From Hoeflea sp. BAL378 (GTDB taxonomy: Bacteria > Pseudomonadota > Alphaproteobacteria > Rhizobiales > Rhizobiaceae), in NCBI RefSeq assembly GCF_000759435.1, contig NZ_JRJG01000008.1:40873-104872 (forward strand): a stretch of 64,000 nucleotides of DNA, in the 5' to 3' direction. Below are positions 37,443-46,799 of this stretch, piece after piece (the stretch's first letter is position 1; every line of letters begins with the position of its first letter). A model generated the notes under the pieces. It had not been told where the DNA came from, searched no databases, and saw only the letters and a program-made list of their open reading frames with translations. The position numbers were made by a program, and so were the translations under genes.

Positions 37443-38880
37443 GCTGCCACGGCTTCGCAGGAGCGGCGGCGCACGGCCCAGGGCCGGGATCGTGCATCTC
37501 GGGCTGGGCGCCTTCTTCCGGGCTTTCGGCGCGGTCTATGTCGAGGACGCGGTGCGGCTGTCGGGCGGCGACTGGGGCATTGTCGGCGTGAGCCTCAAGA
37601 GCGCGGGGACGCGCGACCGGCTGGCGCCGCAGGACTTCGTCTACACCACCGTGTCGCAGGCCGCCGATGGAGCCGAGACCATCCGCAAGGTCGAGATCCT
37701 GGCTGACGTCCTGGTGGCGCCGGAGGATCCGGAAGCGGTGCTCGCCCGGATGGCCGATCCGGCGATCCGCATCGTCACGCTGACGGTCACGGAAAAGGGC
37801 TATTGCCACGACCCCGCGACCGGAAAGCTCAACCCGGACCATCCCGACATCGTCCACGATCTGCACAATCCGCTGCCGCGATCCGCGCCCGGGTTCCTGG
37901 TCCGCGCGCTCGCGCGCCGGCGCGCAGCCGGGCATCCGCCGTTCACGGTGCTCACCTGCGACAATCTTCCCGAGAACGGCCGGCTGGTGCGCGGCGTGGT
38001 GCTGGATCTCGCCCGCCGGATCGATCCCGCTCTCGGCGCCTGGATCGAAGCCGAGGGCCGGTTCCCCGCCACCATGGTCGACCGGATCACGCCCGCGACC
38101 AAGCCCGGGGACATCGAGCGGCTGGCGCACAAGACCGGCATTTTCGATGCCGCGCCGGTGCTGTGCGAGCCGTTCCGGCAATGGGTGGTGGAGGAGGATT
38201 TCGTCCCCGCCTATGGCGCCGGCGGGCGGCCCGATCTTGCGGCGGCGGGCGTCGAGCTGGTCGCGGACGTCACGCCCTACGAGCAGATGAAGCTCCGCAT
38301 GCTCAACGGCACCCATTCCTCGCTCGCCTATCTCGGCTATCTCGCCGGCCACGAGACCATCGCCGACACCGTCGCCGATCCGGCTTTCGCGGCCTTTGTC
38401 AGGCGGTTGTGGCGCAAGGAGATCATGCCGTCCTTCGCCGCGCCGGAGGGCGTCGATCTCGAGGATTACGCCGCGGCGCTGTTGGAGCGCTATTCCAACC
38501 CGGCGATCAGGCACCGGACCTGGCAGATCGCCATGGATGGCAGCCAGAAACTGCCGCAGCGCATCCTCGGCGCCATCGCCGACAATCTGACCGCCATGCG
38601 CCCGAGCCCGGGCCTGATCCTCGCGGTGGCGGCCTGGATGCGCTATGTCGGCGGCACAGATGAGCGCGGCCGGCCGATTGAGGTCAGGGATCCGCTGGCA
38701 AGCCGACTGCGGGCGCTTTCCGACGGGGCGGTGACGCCCACGGAAAAGGTTGGGGCGCTGTTGTCGGTGCGCGACATCTTCAGCCCGGAGCTGGCGGCGC
38801 AACTGTCTGAACCGGCGGGTCGCGCCTATGAGCTTCTGTGCCGGGTCGGCGCGCGGCGCGCCGTGGAGGATCTCACGTGA
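37432..38880 (+). CDS. uxuB: Fructuronate reductase (mannitol dehydrogenase family)
   Basis: A 482-residue member of the mannitol-dehydrogenase family that reduces fructuronate to mannonate with NADH. The N-terminal VHLGLGAFFRAFGAVYVEDA corresponds to the NAD-binding GxGxFHRAH-like motif. The catalytic Lys region is in YEQMKLRMLNGTHSSLAYLGYL (seen as YEQMKLRMLNG and THSSLAYLGYL). TTG 37432 has GGAGG 5 bases upstream and is preferred; ATG 37420 lacks one. Tagaturonate reductase activity cannot be excluded. It overlaps uxuA by 4 bases. Confidence 0.9.
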   Translation: MPAELPRLRRSGGARPRAGIVHLGLGAFFRAFGAVYVEDAVRLSGGDWGIVGVSLKSAGTRDRLAPQDFVYTTVSQAADGAETIRKVEILADVLVAPEDPEAVLARMADPAIRIVTLTVTEKGYCHDPATGKLNPDHPDIVHDLHNPLPRSAPGFLVRALARRRAAGHPPFTVLTCDNLPENGRLVRGVVLDLARRIDPALGAWIEAEGRFPATMVDRITPATKPGDIERLAHKTGIFDAAPVLCEPFRQWVVEEDFVPAYGAGGRPDLAAAGVELVADVTPYEQMKLRMLNGTHSSLAYLGYLAGHETIADTVADPAFAAFVRRLWRKEIMPSFAAPEGVDLEDYAAALLERYSNPAIRHRTWQIAMDGSQKLPQRILGAIADNLTAMRPSPGLILAVAAWMRYVGGTDERGRPIEVRDPLASRLRALSDGAVTPTEKVGALLSVRDIFSPELAAQLSEPAGRAYELLCRVGARRAVEDLT

Positions 38881-40109
38881 AGGAAAGCTGGCGCTGGTAT
38901 GGCCCGCTGGACAGGATCTCGCTCGGCGAGATCGCGCAGACGGGCGCGAGCGGGATCGTGACCGCGCTGCACGAGATCCCCTATGGCGAGGTGTGGCCGC
39001 GCCAGGCGATCGCCGAGCGCAAGGCTGCGATTGCCGCCGCGGGCTTCGACTGGGTGGTGGTCGAAAGCCTGCCGATCCACGAGCGCATCAAGCGCGGCGA
39101 GGGGGATCTCACGGACCTGTTCGCCAACTACCGGCAGTCCATGGCCAATCTGGCGGCCGAGGGCATCCACACGATCTGCTACAATTTCATGCCGCTTCTG
39201 GACTGGACCCGCACCGATCTCGCGGCCCCCGTCGGCCGCGGCGGCACCTGCCTCCGGTTCTCCGCCCCCAAGATGGCCGCGCTGGAGCTGTTTCTCGTCG
39301 GCCGCGACCAGGCGCGCGACGACTATCCCTCGGAGGTCGTCGCGGCCGCCGAACGCTGGTTCCAGGCGTCCTCCGATGACGATCGCGGCCTGCTGATGCG
39401 GTCGGTGATGGCGGGCCTTCCGGGCGCCTATGAGCGCTACGACGCCACTGGTCTCAAGGCGGCGCTCAAGCTCTATGACGGCATGGACCGGGCGGCACTG
39501 CGCGGCCATTACAAGCGGTTTCTCGACGAGATCATGCCGGCCGCCGAGGATCTCGGCATGCGGTTCTGCGTCCATCCCGACGATCCGCCGCGCGACATTC
39601 TCGGCTTGCCGCGCATCGTCTCGGACGCCGACGACATCGGCTGGATCCTGAATGCCGCCGACAGCCCGGCCAATGGGCTCACGCTCTGCGCGGGCTCGCT
39701 CGGCGCCAATCCGAAGAACGATGTGCCGGCGATCGCCCGCCGTTTTGCCGGCAAGATCCGCTTCGCGCATCTGCGCAACGTGCGCAAGGAGGCCGACGGG
39801 TCCTTCGAGGAGGCCGCGCATCTGGACGGCGATACCGACATGGTCGACCTTGTCGCGGCACTCCTGCAGGAAGAGGCGAGACGCCGTGAGGCGGGCGAGG
39901 ATGACTGGGACATCCCGTTCCGCCCGGACCATGGCCATGAGCTTCTCGACGACGCGGCGCGCAACACCCATCCGGGCTATCCGCTGGTCGGCCGGCTGCG
40001 CGGTCTCGCCGAACTGCGCGGCGTCATCGCCGGCCTGTCCTATGCAGGCAGGCATCAAGCGGGGCAGGCGCAAGGCTCCGACGCCGGAATAGGCGTGGTG
40101 GTCGCCTGA
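38877..40109 (+). CDS. uxuA: Mannonate dehydratase
   Basis: A 410-residue mannonate dehydratase, which turns mannonate into KDG for KdgK. Typical segments are WRWYGPLDRISL, VVESLPIHERIKRG, TICYNFMPLLDWTRTDL, RFCVHPDDPPRDILGLPRI and LRNVRKEADGSFEEAAHLDG. Start is GTG 38877 (GTGA overlap with uxuB stop, GGAGGA 6 bases upstream). It closes the uronate operon; a 92-base gap follows. Confidence 0.95.
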   Translation: MKESWRWYGPLDRISLGEIAQTGASGIVTALHEIPYGEVWPRQAIAERKAAIAAAGFDWVVVESLPIHERIKRGEGDLTDLFANYRQSMANLAAEGIHTICYNFMPLLDWTRTDLAAPVGRGGTCLRFSAPKMAALELFLVGRDQARDDYPSEVVAAAERWFQASSDDDRGLLMRSVMAGLPGAYERYDATGLKAALKLYDGMDRAALRGHYKRFLDEIMPAAEDLGMRFCVHPDDPPRDILGLPRIVSDADDIGWILNAADSPANGLTLCAGSLGANPKNDVPAIARRFAGKIRFAHLRNVRKEADGSFEEAAHLDGDTDMVDLVAALLQEEARRREAGEDDWDIPFRPDHGHELLDDAARNTHPGYPLVGRLRGLAELRGVIAGLSYAGRHQAGQAQGSDAGIGVVVA

Positions 40110-40201
40110 GCCCGGGCGCCGCGCACATATGGAAGGCCGATTTGCTTTCCAGCCTGCGCGTCCCGTGGTAATTTCGGCGCGTTTGGCGGAGCGGTGATCT
40201 C

Positions 40202-41362
40202 ATGAGCCCTGATGGCGTGACCCTTCTCGTTGGCACCACCAAGGGTGCCTTTCTGATCTCCGGCGGCGGCGACCGCAGCGGCTGGACCGTCAAGGGTCCG
40301 CTCTGCGACGGCTGGCCGGTCAACCACATGATCGGCGATCCGGAGAGCGGCCGGATCTGGGCCGGCGGCGGCGGCGACTGGAGCGGGGCCGCGATCTGGA
40401 CGTCCGACGACATGGGCGAAAGCTGGAGCCGGGTGCGGCTCACCAAGGGCCAGATGGACGACTGGGCGGCAAGCGATCCGGAGGTGGCGGCGATGATCGG
40501 CTGGAGCGCCGAGCCGCTGCCTTTCGCCGACCAGTTCTCGCAGGTCTGGTCGCTCGGCTACGCCCATGACAGGCTCTATGCCGGGGCCAAGCCCGCGGGC
40601 CTGCTGGTGAGCGAGGACGGAGGCAAGAGTTTCGACCGCAACGCGGGGCTGGACAACCATCCCTCGGCCGACAGTTGGCAGCCCGGCGCCGCAGGCCTGG
40701 TGCTGCACACGATCGTGGCCCATCCCGAAAACAAGGACAAGCTCTGGATCGGCATCTCGGCCGCCGGTGTCTTCGCCACCGAGGACGGCGGCGAGACCTG
40801 GGAGCGGCGCAACCGGCTGTCCAATGCCGAAGAATGCGCCGCGCACGACCATCCCGCAGGACCCCGCGAAGGCGAGATCGGCCACTGCGTGCACAACATG
40901 ATGCGCGCGCCCGGCGACGGCGACGTGCTCTACCAGCAGAATCACCACGGCGTCTGGCGCTCCGCCGATGGCGGCAGGAGCTGGGACAACCGCACCGAGG
41001 GCCTGCCGTCCACCTTCGGATTCCCGATCCGGGTGCATCCGCGCGACGCGCAGACGATCTGGACGCTGCCGCTCAACGGCGACACGGCCGGCCGCTTCCC
41101 GCCCGATGCGGCGGCGGCGGTGTGGCGGTCGCGGGACGGCGGGCTTCACTGGGAGGCGCTCCGCCAAGGGCTGCCGCAGCAGAACTGCTACTTCACCGTG
41201 CTGCGCCAGGCCATGGCCGGCGACGGGCGCGATCCGGCCGGGATCTATTTCGGCACCAATTCCGGGTCGGTGTTCGCTAGCCTCGACGAAGGCGAGACCT
41301 GGCAGGAGATCGCCCGGCACCTGCCCACCGTGCTTTGCGTCGAGGCGCTCGACCGCGGCTGA
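40202..41362 (+). CDS. Asp-box (BNR) repeat beta-propeller protein
   Basis: A 386-residue protein with six Asp-box repeats of the S-x-D-x-G-x-S/T-W kind: SDDMGESW, SEDGGKSF, TEDGGETW, SADGGRSW, SRDGGLHW and SLDEGETW. Such repeats build a beta-propeller, seen in sialidases, photosystem II assembly factors and VPS10-like proteins. There is no signal peptide, so it should be cytoplasmic. The catalytic residues of sialidases could not be placed. It follows the uronate operon in the same direction, so a lactonase or glycan-related role is possible, but no function is assigned. Confidence 0.78.
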   Translation: MSPDGVTLLVGTTKGAFLISGGGDRSGWTVKGPLCDGWPVNHMIGDPESGRIWAGGGGDWSGAAIWTSDDMGESWSRVRLTKGQMDDWAASDPEVAAMIGWSAEPLPFADQFSQVWSLGYAHDRLYAGAKPAGLLVSEDGGKSFDRNAGLDNHPSADSWQPGAAGLVLHTIVAHPENKDKLWIGISAAGVFATEDGGETWERRNRLSNAEECAAHDHPAGPREGEIGHCVHNMMRAPGDGDVLYQQNHHGVWRSADGGRSWDNRTEGLPSTFGFPIRVHPRDAQTIWTLPLNGDTAGRFPPDAAAAVWRSRDGGLHWEALRQGLPQQNCYFTVLRQAMAGDGRDPAGIYFGTNSGSVFASLDEGETWQEIARHLPTVLCVEALDRG

Positions 41363-41405
41363 AGCGCGTCAGGGGATCACGTCCGGGCACAATCCAGCTT
41401 GCAGG

Positions 41406-42257
41406 TCACGCCCCCGACAATTGCTTGCGGACGCTGTCGAGCAGGCGGCGGTGGATGTGGGAGTGGCGGTTGCGCAGATGGACGGCGAAATAGACCGTCT
41501 GGGGGATGCGCGGCGCGCCGCGGACATAGCGGAAGGTCCCCGCCGCCACGAAGGCTTGCGCCGATTCCTCCAGCACGTAGGCGGTACCGCCCAGGTTCGC
41601 GAGCAGGCCGCAGACGGTGACGTTCTGGCCGCTCGACAGCGGCGCTTCGGCCAGGTTCGCCACCACCTGCCGGTGCGCCTTGTCGAAGGCGGGGGAATAA
41701 TTGGTGAAGATGTAGCTCTGCGGGTCGATGTCGTTCAGATGGTCGGCGCTTGAACTGATCATCCGGTAGGCGAGTTCGCCGATATGCTCGTAATGCAGGT
41801 CGGGCAGGTTCTTGGGCGTGAACAGGATCGCGAGATCGATTTCGCCGGCCTGCAGGTCGATGCTCATCTGGTTGGAGAAATCGAGCTCGATGTAGAAGGC
41901 CGCGTCGGGGAGCACCTTGCGGAAGCCGGTCACCCAGTCGGCGATGTGGCTGGAGGCCAGGTCATGCTGCATGCCGATGCGCATCGACTGGGCGAAATTG
42001 CCGGTGGTCTGCACCGAACGCCGCGCCTCGTTCCACTGGTGGCGCAGGCTGCGCGCATGGTCGAGCAGCCGGAAGCCTGCCGGCGTCGGCTGGGTGCCGG
42101 CGCGGCTGCGGGTGAACAGCTTGCGCCCCAGCATGGCCTCGAGCGTGCTGACCCGCGCCGACACGGTCGACTGGGTGAGATCCAGCCGTTCGGCGGTGCG
42201 GTTGAAACTCCTGGTTTCCATGAGGTCGAGAAAGGTTTCGAGAAGCTCGATCTGCAT
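41406..42257 (-). CDS. LysR-family transcriptional regulator
   Basis: A 283-residue LysR-type regulator. The N-terminal helix-turn-helix is ETFLDLMETRSFNRTAERLDLTQSTVSARVSTLE (in parts: SFNRTAERLDLTQSTVSARV) and the rest is the periplasmic-binding-protein-like effector domain. ATG 42257 gives the usual MQIELLETFL start. It is divergent from the methylated-amine operon beginning at 42389, and the gap holds a T-rich palindrome with ATC-N9-GAT, the typical LysR site. It converges with the Asp-box gene. Confidence 0.9.
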   Translation of the reverse strand: MQIELLETFLDLMETRSFNRTAERLDLTQSTVSARVSTLEAMLGRKLFTRSRAGTQPTPAGFRLLDHARSLRHQWNEARRSVQTTGNFAQSMRIGMQHDLASSHIADWVTGFRKVLPDAAFYIELDFSNQMSIDLQAGEIDLAILFTPKNLPDLHYEHIGELAYRMISSSADHLNDIDPQSYIFTNYSPAFDKAHRQVVANLAEAPLSSGQNVTVCGLLANLGGTAYVLEESAQAFVAAGTFRYVRGAPRIPQTVYFAVHLRNRHSHIHRRLLDSVRKQLSGA

Positions 42258-42270
42258 GCCGTTTCCCTCA

Positions 42271-42321
42271 AAAATGCCTGGTTGCAACCTAATCGGATTT
42301 TCCGATTAATAAAGGCATTTT
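42271..42321. promoter_or_regulatory. Nested inverted repeats in the LysR divergent promoter
   Basis: The inner repeat AATCGGA-TTT-TCCGATT (42291-42307) is perfect and contains ATC-N9-GAT, a standard LysR recognition form. An outer pair, AAAATGCC (42271-42278) and GGCATTTT (42314-42321), encloses it. The site starts 14 bases upstream of the LysR start codon and ends 68 bases before the first operon gene. Confidence 0.7.
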
Positions 42322-42388
42322 GACGGAATTGCGGATTGATCGCGGCCCCCGGATACTCGCCCGAAATTCGGGATCGCGGGAGAGACGT

Positions 42389-44836
42389 GTGGGCGAGATC
42401 GCAGGGCATGCACGGGTTGTCATCATCGGGGGCGGCGTGGTCGGCGTTTCGGCGCTGTATCATCTGGCGAAGGCCGGCTGGACCGATTGCGTGCTGCTCG
42501 AGAAGAACGAGCTGACGGCCGGGTCCACCTGGCATGCGGCGGGCAATGTGCCGACTTTCTCGTCGTCCTGGTCGATCATGAACATGCAGCGCTACTCGGC
42601 CGAGCTCTATCGCGGGCTCGCCGCGGCGGTCGATTATCCGATGAACTACCACGTCACCGGATCGATCCGGCTGGGCCATTCGAAGGAGCGGCTGCAGGAG
42701 TTCCAGCGGGTGGTCGGTATGGGCCGCTACCAGGGCATGGATCTCGATATCCTGTCGCCCGACGAGATCAAGTCGCGCTATCCCTTCGCCGAGACGCACG
42801 AGCTTTCCGGCGCGCTCTATGATCCCTATGACGGCGATATCGATCCGGCGCAGCTGACCCAGGCGCTTGCCAAGGGCGCGCGCGACCTGGGTGCGAAGAT
42901 CTACCGCTTCTGCCCGGCCACCGGCGCGCGGCGGGAGGGTGACGAATGGGTGATCTCGACCGAGAAGGGCGATATCCGCTGCGAATATGTGGTCAACGCC
43001 GCAGGCTACTACGCCCGCGAGGTCGGAAAATGGTTCGGCCGCGACATGCCGATGATGGTGATGAGCCACCAGTACATGCTGTTCGACGAGGTGCCGGAGG
43101 TGGCGGCCTGGACCCGCGAAGTCGGCCACAAGCTGCCGCTGATGCGCGATGTCGACAGTTCCTACTATCTCAGGCAGGAAAAGAACGGCTTCAACCTCGG
43201 CCCCTACGAGCGCAACTGCAAGGCGCATTGGGCGACGCCCGACGATCCGATGCCGGAGGATTTCTCGTTCCAGCTGTTCCCGGACGATCTCGAGCGGCTC
43301 GAATGGTACATCAACGACGCCTGCGCCCGCGTGCCGCTGCTCGGAACCGCGGGGCTGACCAAGAACATCAACGGTCCCATTCCCTACACCCCCGACGGCA
43401 ATCCGCTGATCGGGCCGATGCCGGGCGTGCCCAATGCGTTCGAGGCCTGCGTCTTCACCTTCGGCATCTGCCAGGGCGGCGGGGCGGGCAAGGTGCTGGC
43501 CGAATGGGTGATGGAGGGCGAGACCGAATGGGACATGTGGTCGTGCGACCCGCGCCGCTTCACCGCGTTTTGCGATCCGGACTACACGGTGGCCAAGGGC
43601 ATGGAAGTCTATGGCCACGAATACGCGATCCACTTCCCGCACCATGCCTGGCCGGCGGGCCGCAACAAGAAGCTCTCGCCGGTGCATGACCGGATCGAAG
43701 CTTTGGGCGGACAGTTCGGCGCCTACAATGGCTGGGAGCGGGCCAACTGGTATGCGCGTCCTGGCGACGACACGAGCGAGGAGGCGACCCAGACCTGGGC
43801 GCGCGAAGGCGCCTGGTTCGCGGCGGTGCGCGAGGAGTGCCTGGCGGTGCGCGACGCGGCGGGCATTCTCGATCTGCCCGGCTTCTCGCGCTACCGGGTC
43901 GAAGGACCTGGCGCGCGCGAGTGGCTTCTGTCTCTCACCACCGGCGCCGTCCCCAAGCCCGGGCGCATCGGCCTTGGCTATTTCGCCGACGACAAGGGCC
44001 GCATCGTCACCGAGATGTCGATCATGGCGCTCGCCGAGGATTTCTTCTTTCTGATCACGGCAGCCACGGCGCAGTGGCATGATTACGAATGGCTGGTGAA
44101 GCACCTGCCGGAGGGCTCCGCGATCAGCATCCGCGACGTCACCGAGGAGTTCTGCTGCCAGATCCTGTCCGGGCCGAAGTCGCGCGAGATCCTCGCGTCG
44201 GTGACGGATGCGGATTTGAGCAAGCCGTGGCTCACGCATCAGTCCGCGCAGGTTTCGGGCACATGGTGCCAGCTGGTGCGGGTGTCGTTCGCCGGCGAAC
44301 TCGGCTGGGAGATCCACACCAAGGTCGCCGACACCGCGGCGGTGTTCGACGCGGTGATGGCGGCGGGCAAGCCACATGGGCTCAGGCCCTTCGGCATGTT
44401 CGCGCTCAATTCGCTCCGGCTCGAGAAGGGCTACCGCGCCTGGAAGGGCGACCTGTCGACCGACTACACGGTGCTGCAGGGCGGGCTCGAGCGCTTCGTC
44501 AAATGGGACAAGCCGGCGTTCAAGGGCAGGCAGGCGCTGCTGGCCGAGCGCCAGCGGGGCGTGTCAAAACGCTTCGTCACGCTCGTGGTGGAAGCGGGCG
44601 AATGCGATGCGCCCTACATGTCGACGCTCTGGCACGGCGGCAAGGTGGTGGGCGAGACTACGTCGGGCGGCTACGGCCACCGCATCGGCAAGTCGATCGC
44701 GCTCGGCATGCTGCGCTCGGACCTCACCGAGCCCGGCACGAAGCTCGAGGTCGAGATCTTCGGCGAGCGGTTTGCGGCCACGGTGCAGCCCGACCAGCCC
44801 CTGTGGGATCCGGCAAACGAACGGCTGCGTGCATGA
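42389..44836 (+). CDS. Dimethylglycine-dehydrogenase-like flavoprotein with GcvT domain (first copy)
   Basis: An 815-residue protein with an N-terminal FAD-dependent amine dehydrogenase domain (about residues 8-400) and a C-terminal GcvT/aminomethyltransferase-like folate domain (about 430-800). GGGVVGVSALYHL is the dinucleotide motif, and His49 in STWHAAG is the position where dimethylglycine and sarcosine dehydrogenases link FAD covalently. The GcvT part shows GPKSREIL, VSFAGELGWEIH and LRLEKGYRAWKGDL. Such enzymes oxidise N-methyl groups and pass the carbon to tetrahydrofolate. GTG 42389 has GGGAG 6 bases upstream; TTG 42320 would give a longer, atypical N-terminus. The stop overlaps the next gene by 4 bases. 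Confidence 0.88.
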   Translation: MGEIAGHARVVIIGGGVVGVSALYHLAKAGWTDCVLLEKNELTAGSTWHAAGNVPTFSSSWSIMNMQRYSAELYRGLAAAVDYPMNYHVTGSIRLGHSKERLQEFQRVVGMGRYQGMDLDILSPDEIKSRYPFAETHELSGALYDPYDGDIDPAQLTQALAKGARDLGAKIYRFCPATGARREGDEWVISTEKGDIRCEYVVNAAGYYAREVGKWFGRDMPMMVMSHQYMLFDEVPEVAAWTREVGHKLPLMRDVDSSYYLRQEKNGFNLGPYERNCKAHWATPDDPMPEDFSFQLFPDDLERLEWYINDACARVPLLGTAGLTKNINGPIPYTPDGNPLIGPMPGVPNAFEACVFTFGICQGGGAGKVLAEWVMEGETEWDMWSCDPRRFTAFCDPDYTVAKGMEVYGHEYAIHFPHHAWPAGRNKKLSPVHDRIEALGGQFGAYNGWERANWYARPGDDTSEEATQTWAREGAWFAAVREECLAVRDAAGILDLPGFSRYRVEGPGAREWLLSLTTGAVPKPGRIGLGYFADDKGRIVTEMSIMALAEDFFFLITAATAQWHDYEWLVKHLPEGSAISIRDVTEEFCCQILSGPKSREILASVTDADLSKPWLTHQSAQVSGTWCQLVRVSFAGELGWEIHTKVADTAAVFDAVMAAGKPHGLRPFGMFALNSLRLEKGYRAWKGDLSTDYTVLQGGLERFVKWDKPAFKGRQALLAERQRGVSKRFVTLVVEAGECDAPYMSTLWHGGKVVGETTSGGYGHRIGKSIALGMLRSDLTEPGTKLEVEIFGERFAATVQPDQPLWDPANERLRA

Positions 44837-45900
44837 GCGTGCCGGAGCGGATGAGCGCAGTCGTCCTGACCGCCCATGGAGGGCCGGAGGTGTTGCACTG
44901 GCGCGAGGACGTGGCCACGCCCATGCCGCGAAGCGGCGAGGTGCTGGTCCAGGTTCTGGCGGCGGGCGTCAACAACACCGACATCAACACGCGGCTCGGC
45001 TGGTACGCGAAGGCGGCAAAGGGCGCCACGTCGGAAGGCGATGTGCATGAAGACGGCGGGTTCGCCGGCGCCATCGCCTTTCCGCGCATCCAGGGCGCGG
45101 AGTTCTGCGGCCGGATCGCCACCATCGGCCCCGACGTATCCGGCTGGTCGGTCGGACAGCGCGTGATCTGCCCGACCAACCAGCCCGAGCCGACCGTGGA
45201 CGCGCCGACCGCCTATGTGGCGCTCGGATCGGACTATGACGGGGCCTTTGCCCAATTCTGCCGCGTCCCGGCGCGCCATCTTTACGACGTGACCGCCTCG
45301 CCGCTGTCGGATGCCGAGATCGCCGCCATGCCCTGCGCCTTCGGAACCGCGGAGAACCTGCTGCAGCGCGCCGGCGTCGGCGAAGGCGACCGGGTCCTCG
45401 TCACCGGCGCGTCGGGCGGCGTCGGCCTTGCCGCCGTGCAACTGGCGACATTGCGCGGCGCGACGGTCACCGGCCAGTGCGCGGCGTCCAAGGCCCAGGC
45501 GGTGCGCGACGCCGGTGCGGCCAGCATCCTCGACCGTGATGAAGCCCCTGCGCCGCGCAGCTTCGACGTGGTGATCGACGTCGTCGGCGGCCCCGGCTGG
45601 GGCGCGGTCATCGACGCGCTGCGGCCGGGCGGGCGCTACGCGGTGTCCGGCGCCATCGCCGGACCGATGGTCGAGGCCGACCTGCGCACCCTCTATCTCA
45701 ACGATCTGACGATTTTCGGCTGCACCTTCCAGCCGCCCGCCGTCTTCGCCCGCCTTGTCGCGCTGATCAACCAGGGCCTGATCCGCCCGATGGTGTCGGC
45801 CAGCTATCCGCTGGTCGAGATCGCCCGGGCCCAGGCCGATTTCCAATCAAAACGCTATCCGGGCAAGCTTGTGCTGGTCCCGCCGGAGGTAAGGTCATGA
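44833..45900 (+). CDS. Quinone-oxidoreductase-like MDR protein
   Basis: A 355-residue medium-chain dehydrogenase/reductase of the quinone oxidoreductase type. The N-terminal VVLTAHGGPEVLHW, the substrate-domain GVNNTDINTRLGWY, and the NAD(P)-binding VTGASGGVGLAAVQLA (GASGGVG) are clear. The four cysteines of a structural zinc lobe and the catalytic zinc ligands of alcohol dehydrogenases are not evident, so a zinc-free NADPH-dependent enzyme is likely. It sits between two flavoprotein genes with 4-base overlaps on both sides. Substrate unknown. Confidence 0.82.
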   Translation: MSVPERMSAVVLTAHGGPEVLHWREDVATPMPRSGEVLVQVLAAGVNNTDINTRLGWYAKAAKGATSEGDVHEDGGFAGAIAFPRIQGAEFCGRIATIGPDVSGWSVGQRVICPTNQPEPTVDAPTAYVALGSDYDGAFAQFCRVPARHLYDVTASPLSDAEIAAMPCAFGTAENLLQRAGVGEGDRVLVTGASGGVGLAAVQLATLRGATVTGQCAASKAQAVRDAGAASILDRDEAPAPRSFDVVIDVVGGPGWGAVIDALRPGGRYAVSGAIAGPMVEADLRTLYLNDLTIFGCTFQPPAVFARLVALINQGLIRPMVSASYPLVEIARAQADFQSKRYPGKLVLVPPEVRS

Positions 45901-46799
45901 GCCTGTCTATCGTTCTTCTCGATGGTGGCATGGGGCAGGAGCTGATCCACCGCTCGTCGCAGCCGCCGTCGCCGCTCTGGTCGGCCAAGGTGATGATGGA
46001 TGAACCCGAGATCGTCGAGGCGGTGCATCGGGAATATATCGATGCCGGCGCCCTGGTGCTCACGCTCAACAGCTATTCGGCGACGCCCGAGCGGCTGGCG
46101 CGCGACGCGAGCGAGGACCTGTTCAAGCCGTTGCAGGCCAAGGCCATCGCCATCGCCCAGGCCGCGCGCGGCGACCGCGAGATCACCATCGCCGGCTGCC
46201 TCTCGCCGCTTTATGGCAGCTACCATCCGGAATGGGCGCCGTCCTTCGAGGAGTGCCTTGCGACCTACCGCCGGATCGTCGCCGAACAGCAGGGCGCGGT
46301 CGACGTGTTCCTGTGCGAGACGCTGTCCTCGGTCAAGGAGGTCCGGGCAGCGGTGCAGGCCGCCGTGGAATCGGGCAAGCCGGTCTGGTGCGGCATGTCG
46401 GTCAACGACACCGACGGCACGAAGCTCCGCTCCGGCGAGGATCTCGAGCGCGCGGCCGCTGCGGCTGCCGAGGCGGGGGCGGAGGCGGTGCTGATCAACT
46501 GTTCCTGGCCAGAGGCGGTGACGCAGGGCCAGGCGGTGCTCAAGCGCACGGGACTGGCCCATGGCGGCTATGCCAACGGCTTCACCAAGGCCGATACGCT
46601 CGAGATCGGCGGCACCGTCAGCGGTCTCAAGACCCGCACCGATCTGGGTCCGGAAGCCTATGCCGATCACGCGATGCGCTGGATCGACGCCGGCGCCACG
46701 ATCGTCGGCGGCTGCTGCGAGGTCGGCCCCGCCCATATCGCCCATCTTGCACAGCGGCTGTTGCAGGCCGGTCATACATTGAAAGGCACGCTGAAGTGA
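45897..46799 (+). CDS. Homocysteine S-methyltransferase family protein
   Basis: A 300-residue protein of the betaine-homocysteine/MmuM-type methyltransferase family. The zinc ligands are present: Cys202 in LINCSWP and Cys273-Cys274 in GGCCEVGP. N-terminal LLDGGMGQEL is typical. It would move a methyl group from a sulfonium or quaternary ammonium compound to homocysteine to give methionine. Its place inside the operon suggests that a methylated amine in this pathway is the donor. It overlaps the preceding gene by 4 bases and the following one by 1 base. Confidence 0.88.
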   Translation: MSLSIVLLDGGMGQELIHRSSQPPSPLWSAKVMMDEPEIVEAVHREYIDAGALVLTLNSYSATPERLARDASEDLFKPLQAKAIAIAQAARGDREITIAGCLSPLYGSYHPEWAPSFEECLATYRRIVAEQQGAVDVFLCETLSSVKEVRAAVQAAVESGKPVWCGMSVNDTDGTKLRSGEDLERAAAAAAEAGAEAVLINCSWPEAVTQGQAVLKRTGLAHGGYANGFTKADTLEIGGTVSGLKTRTDLGPEAYADHAMRWIDAGATIVGGCCEVGPAHIAHLAQRLLQAGHTLKGTLK

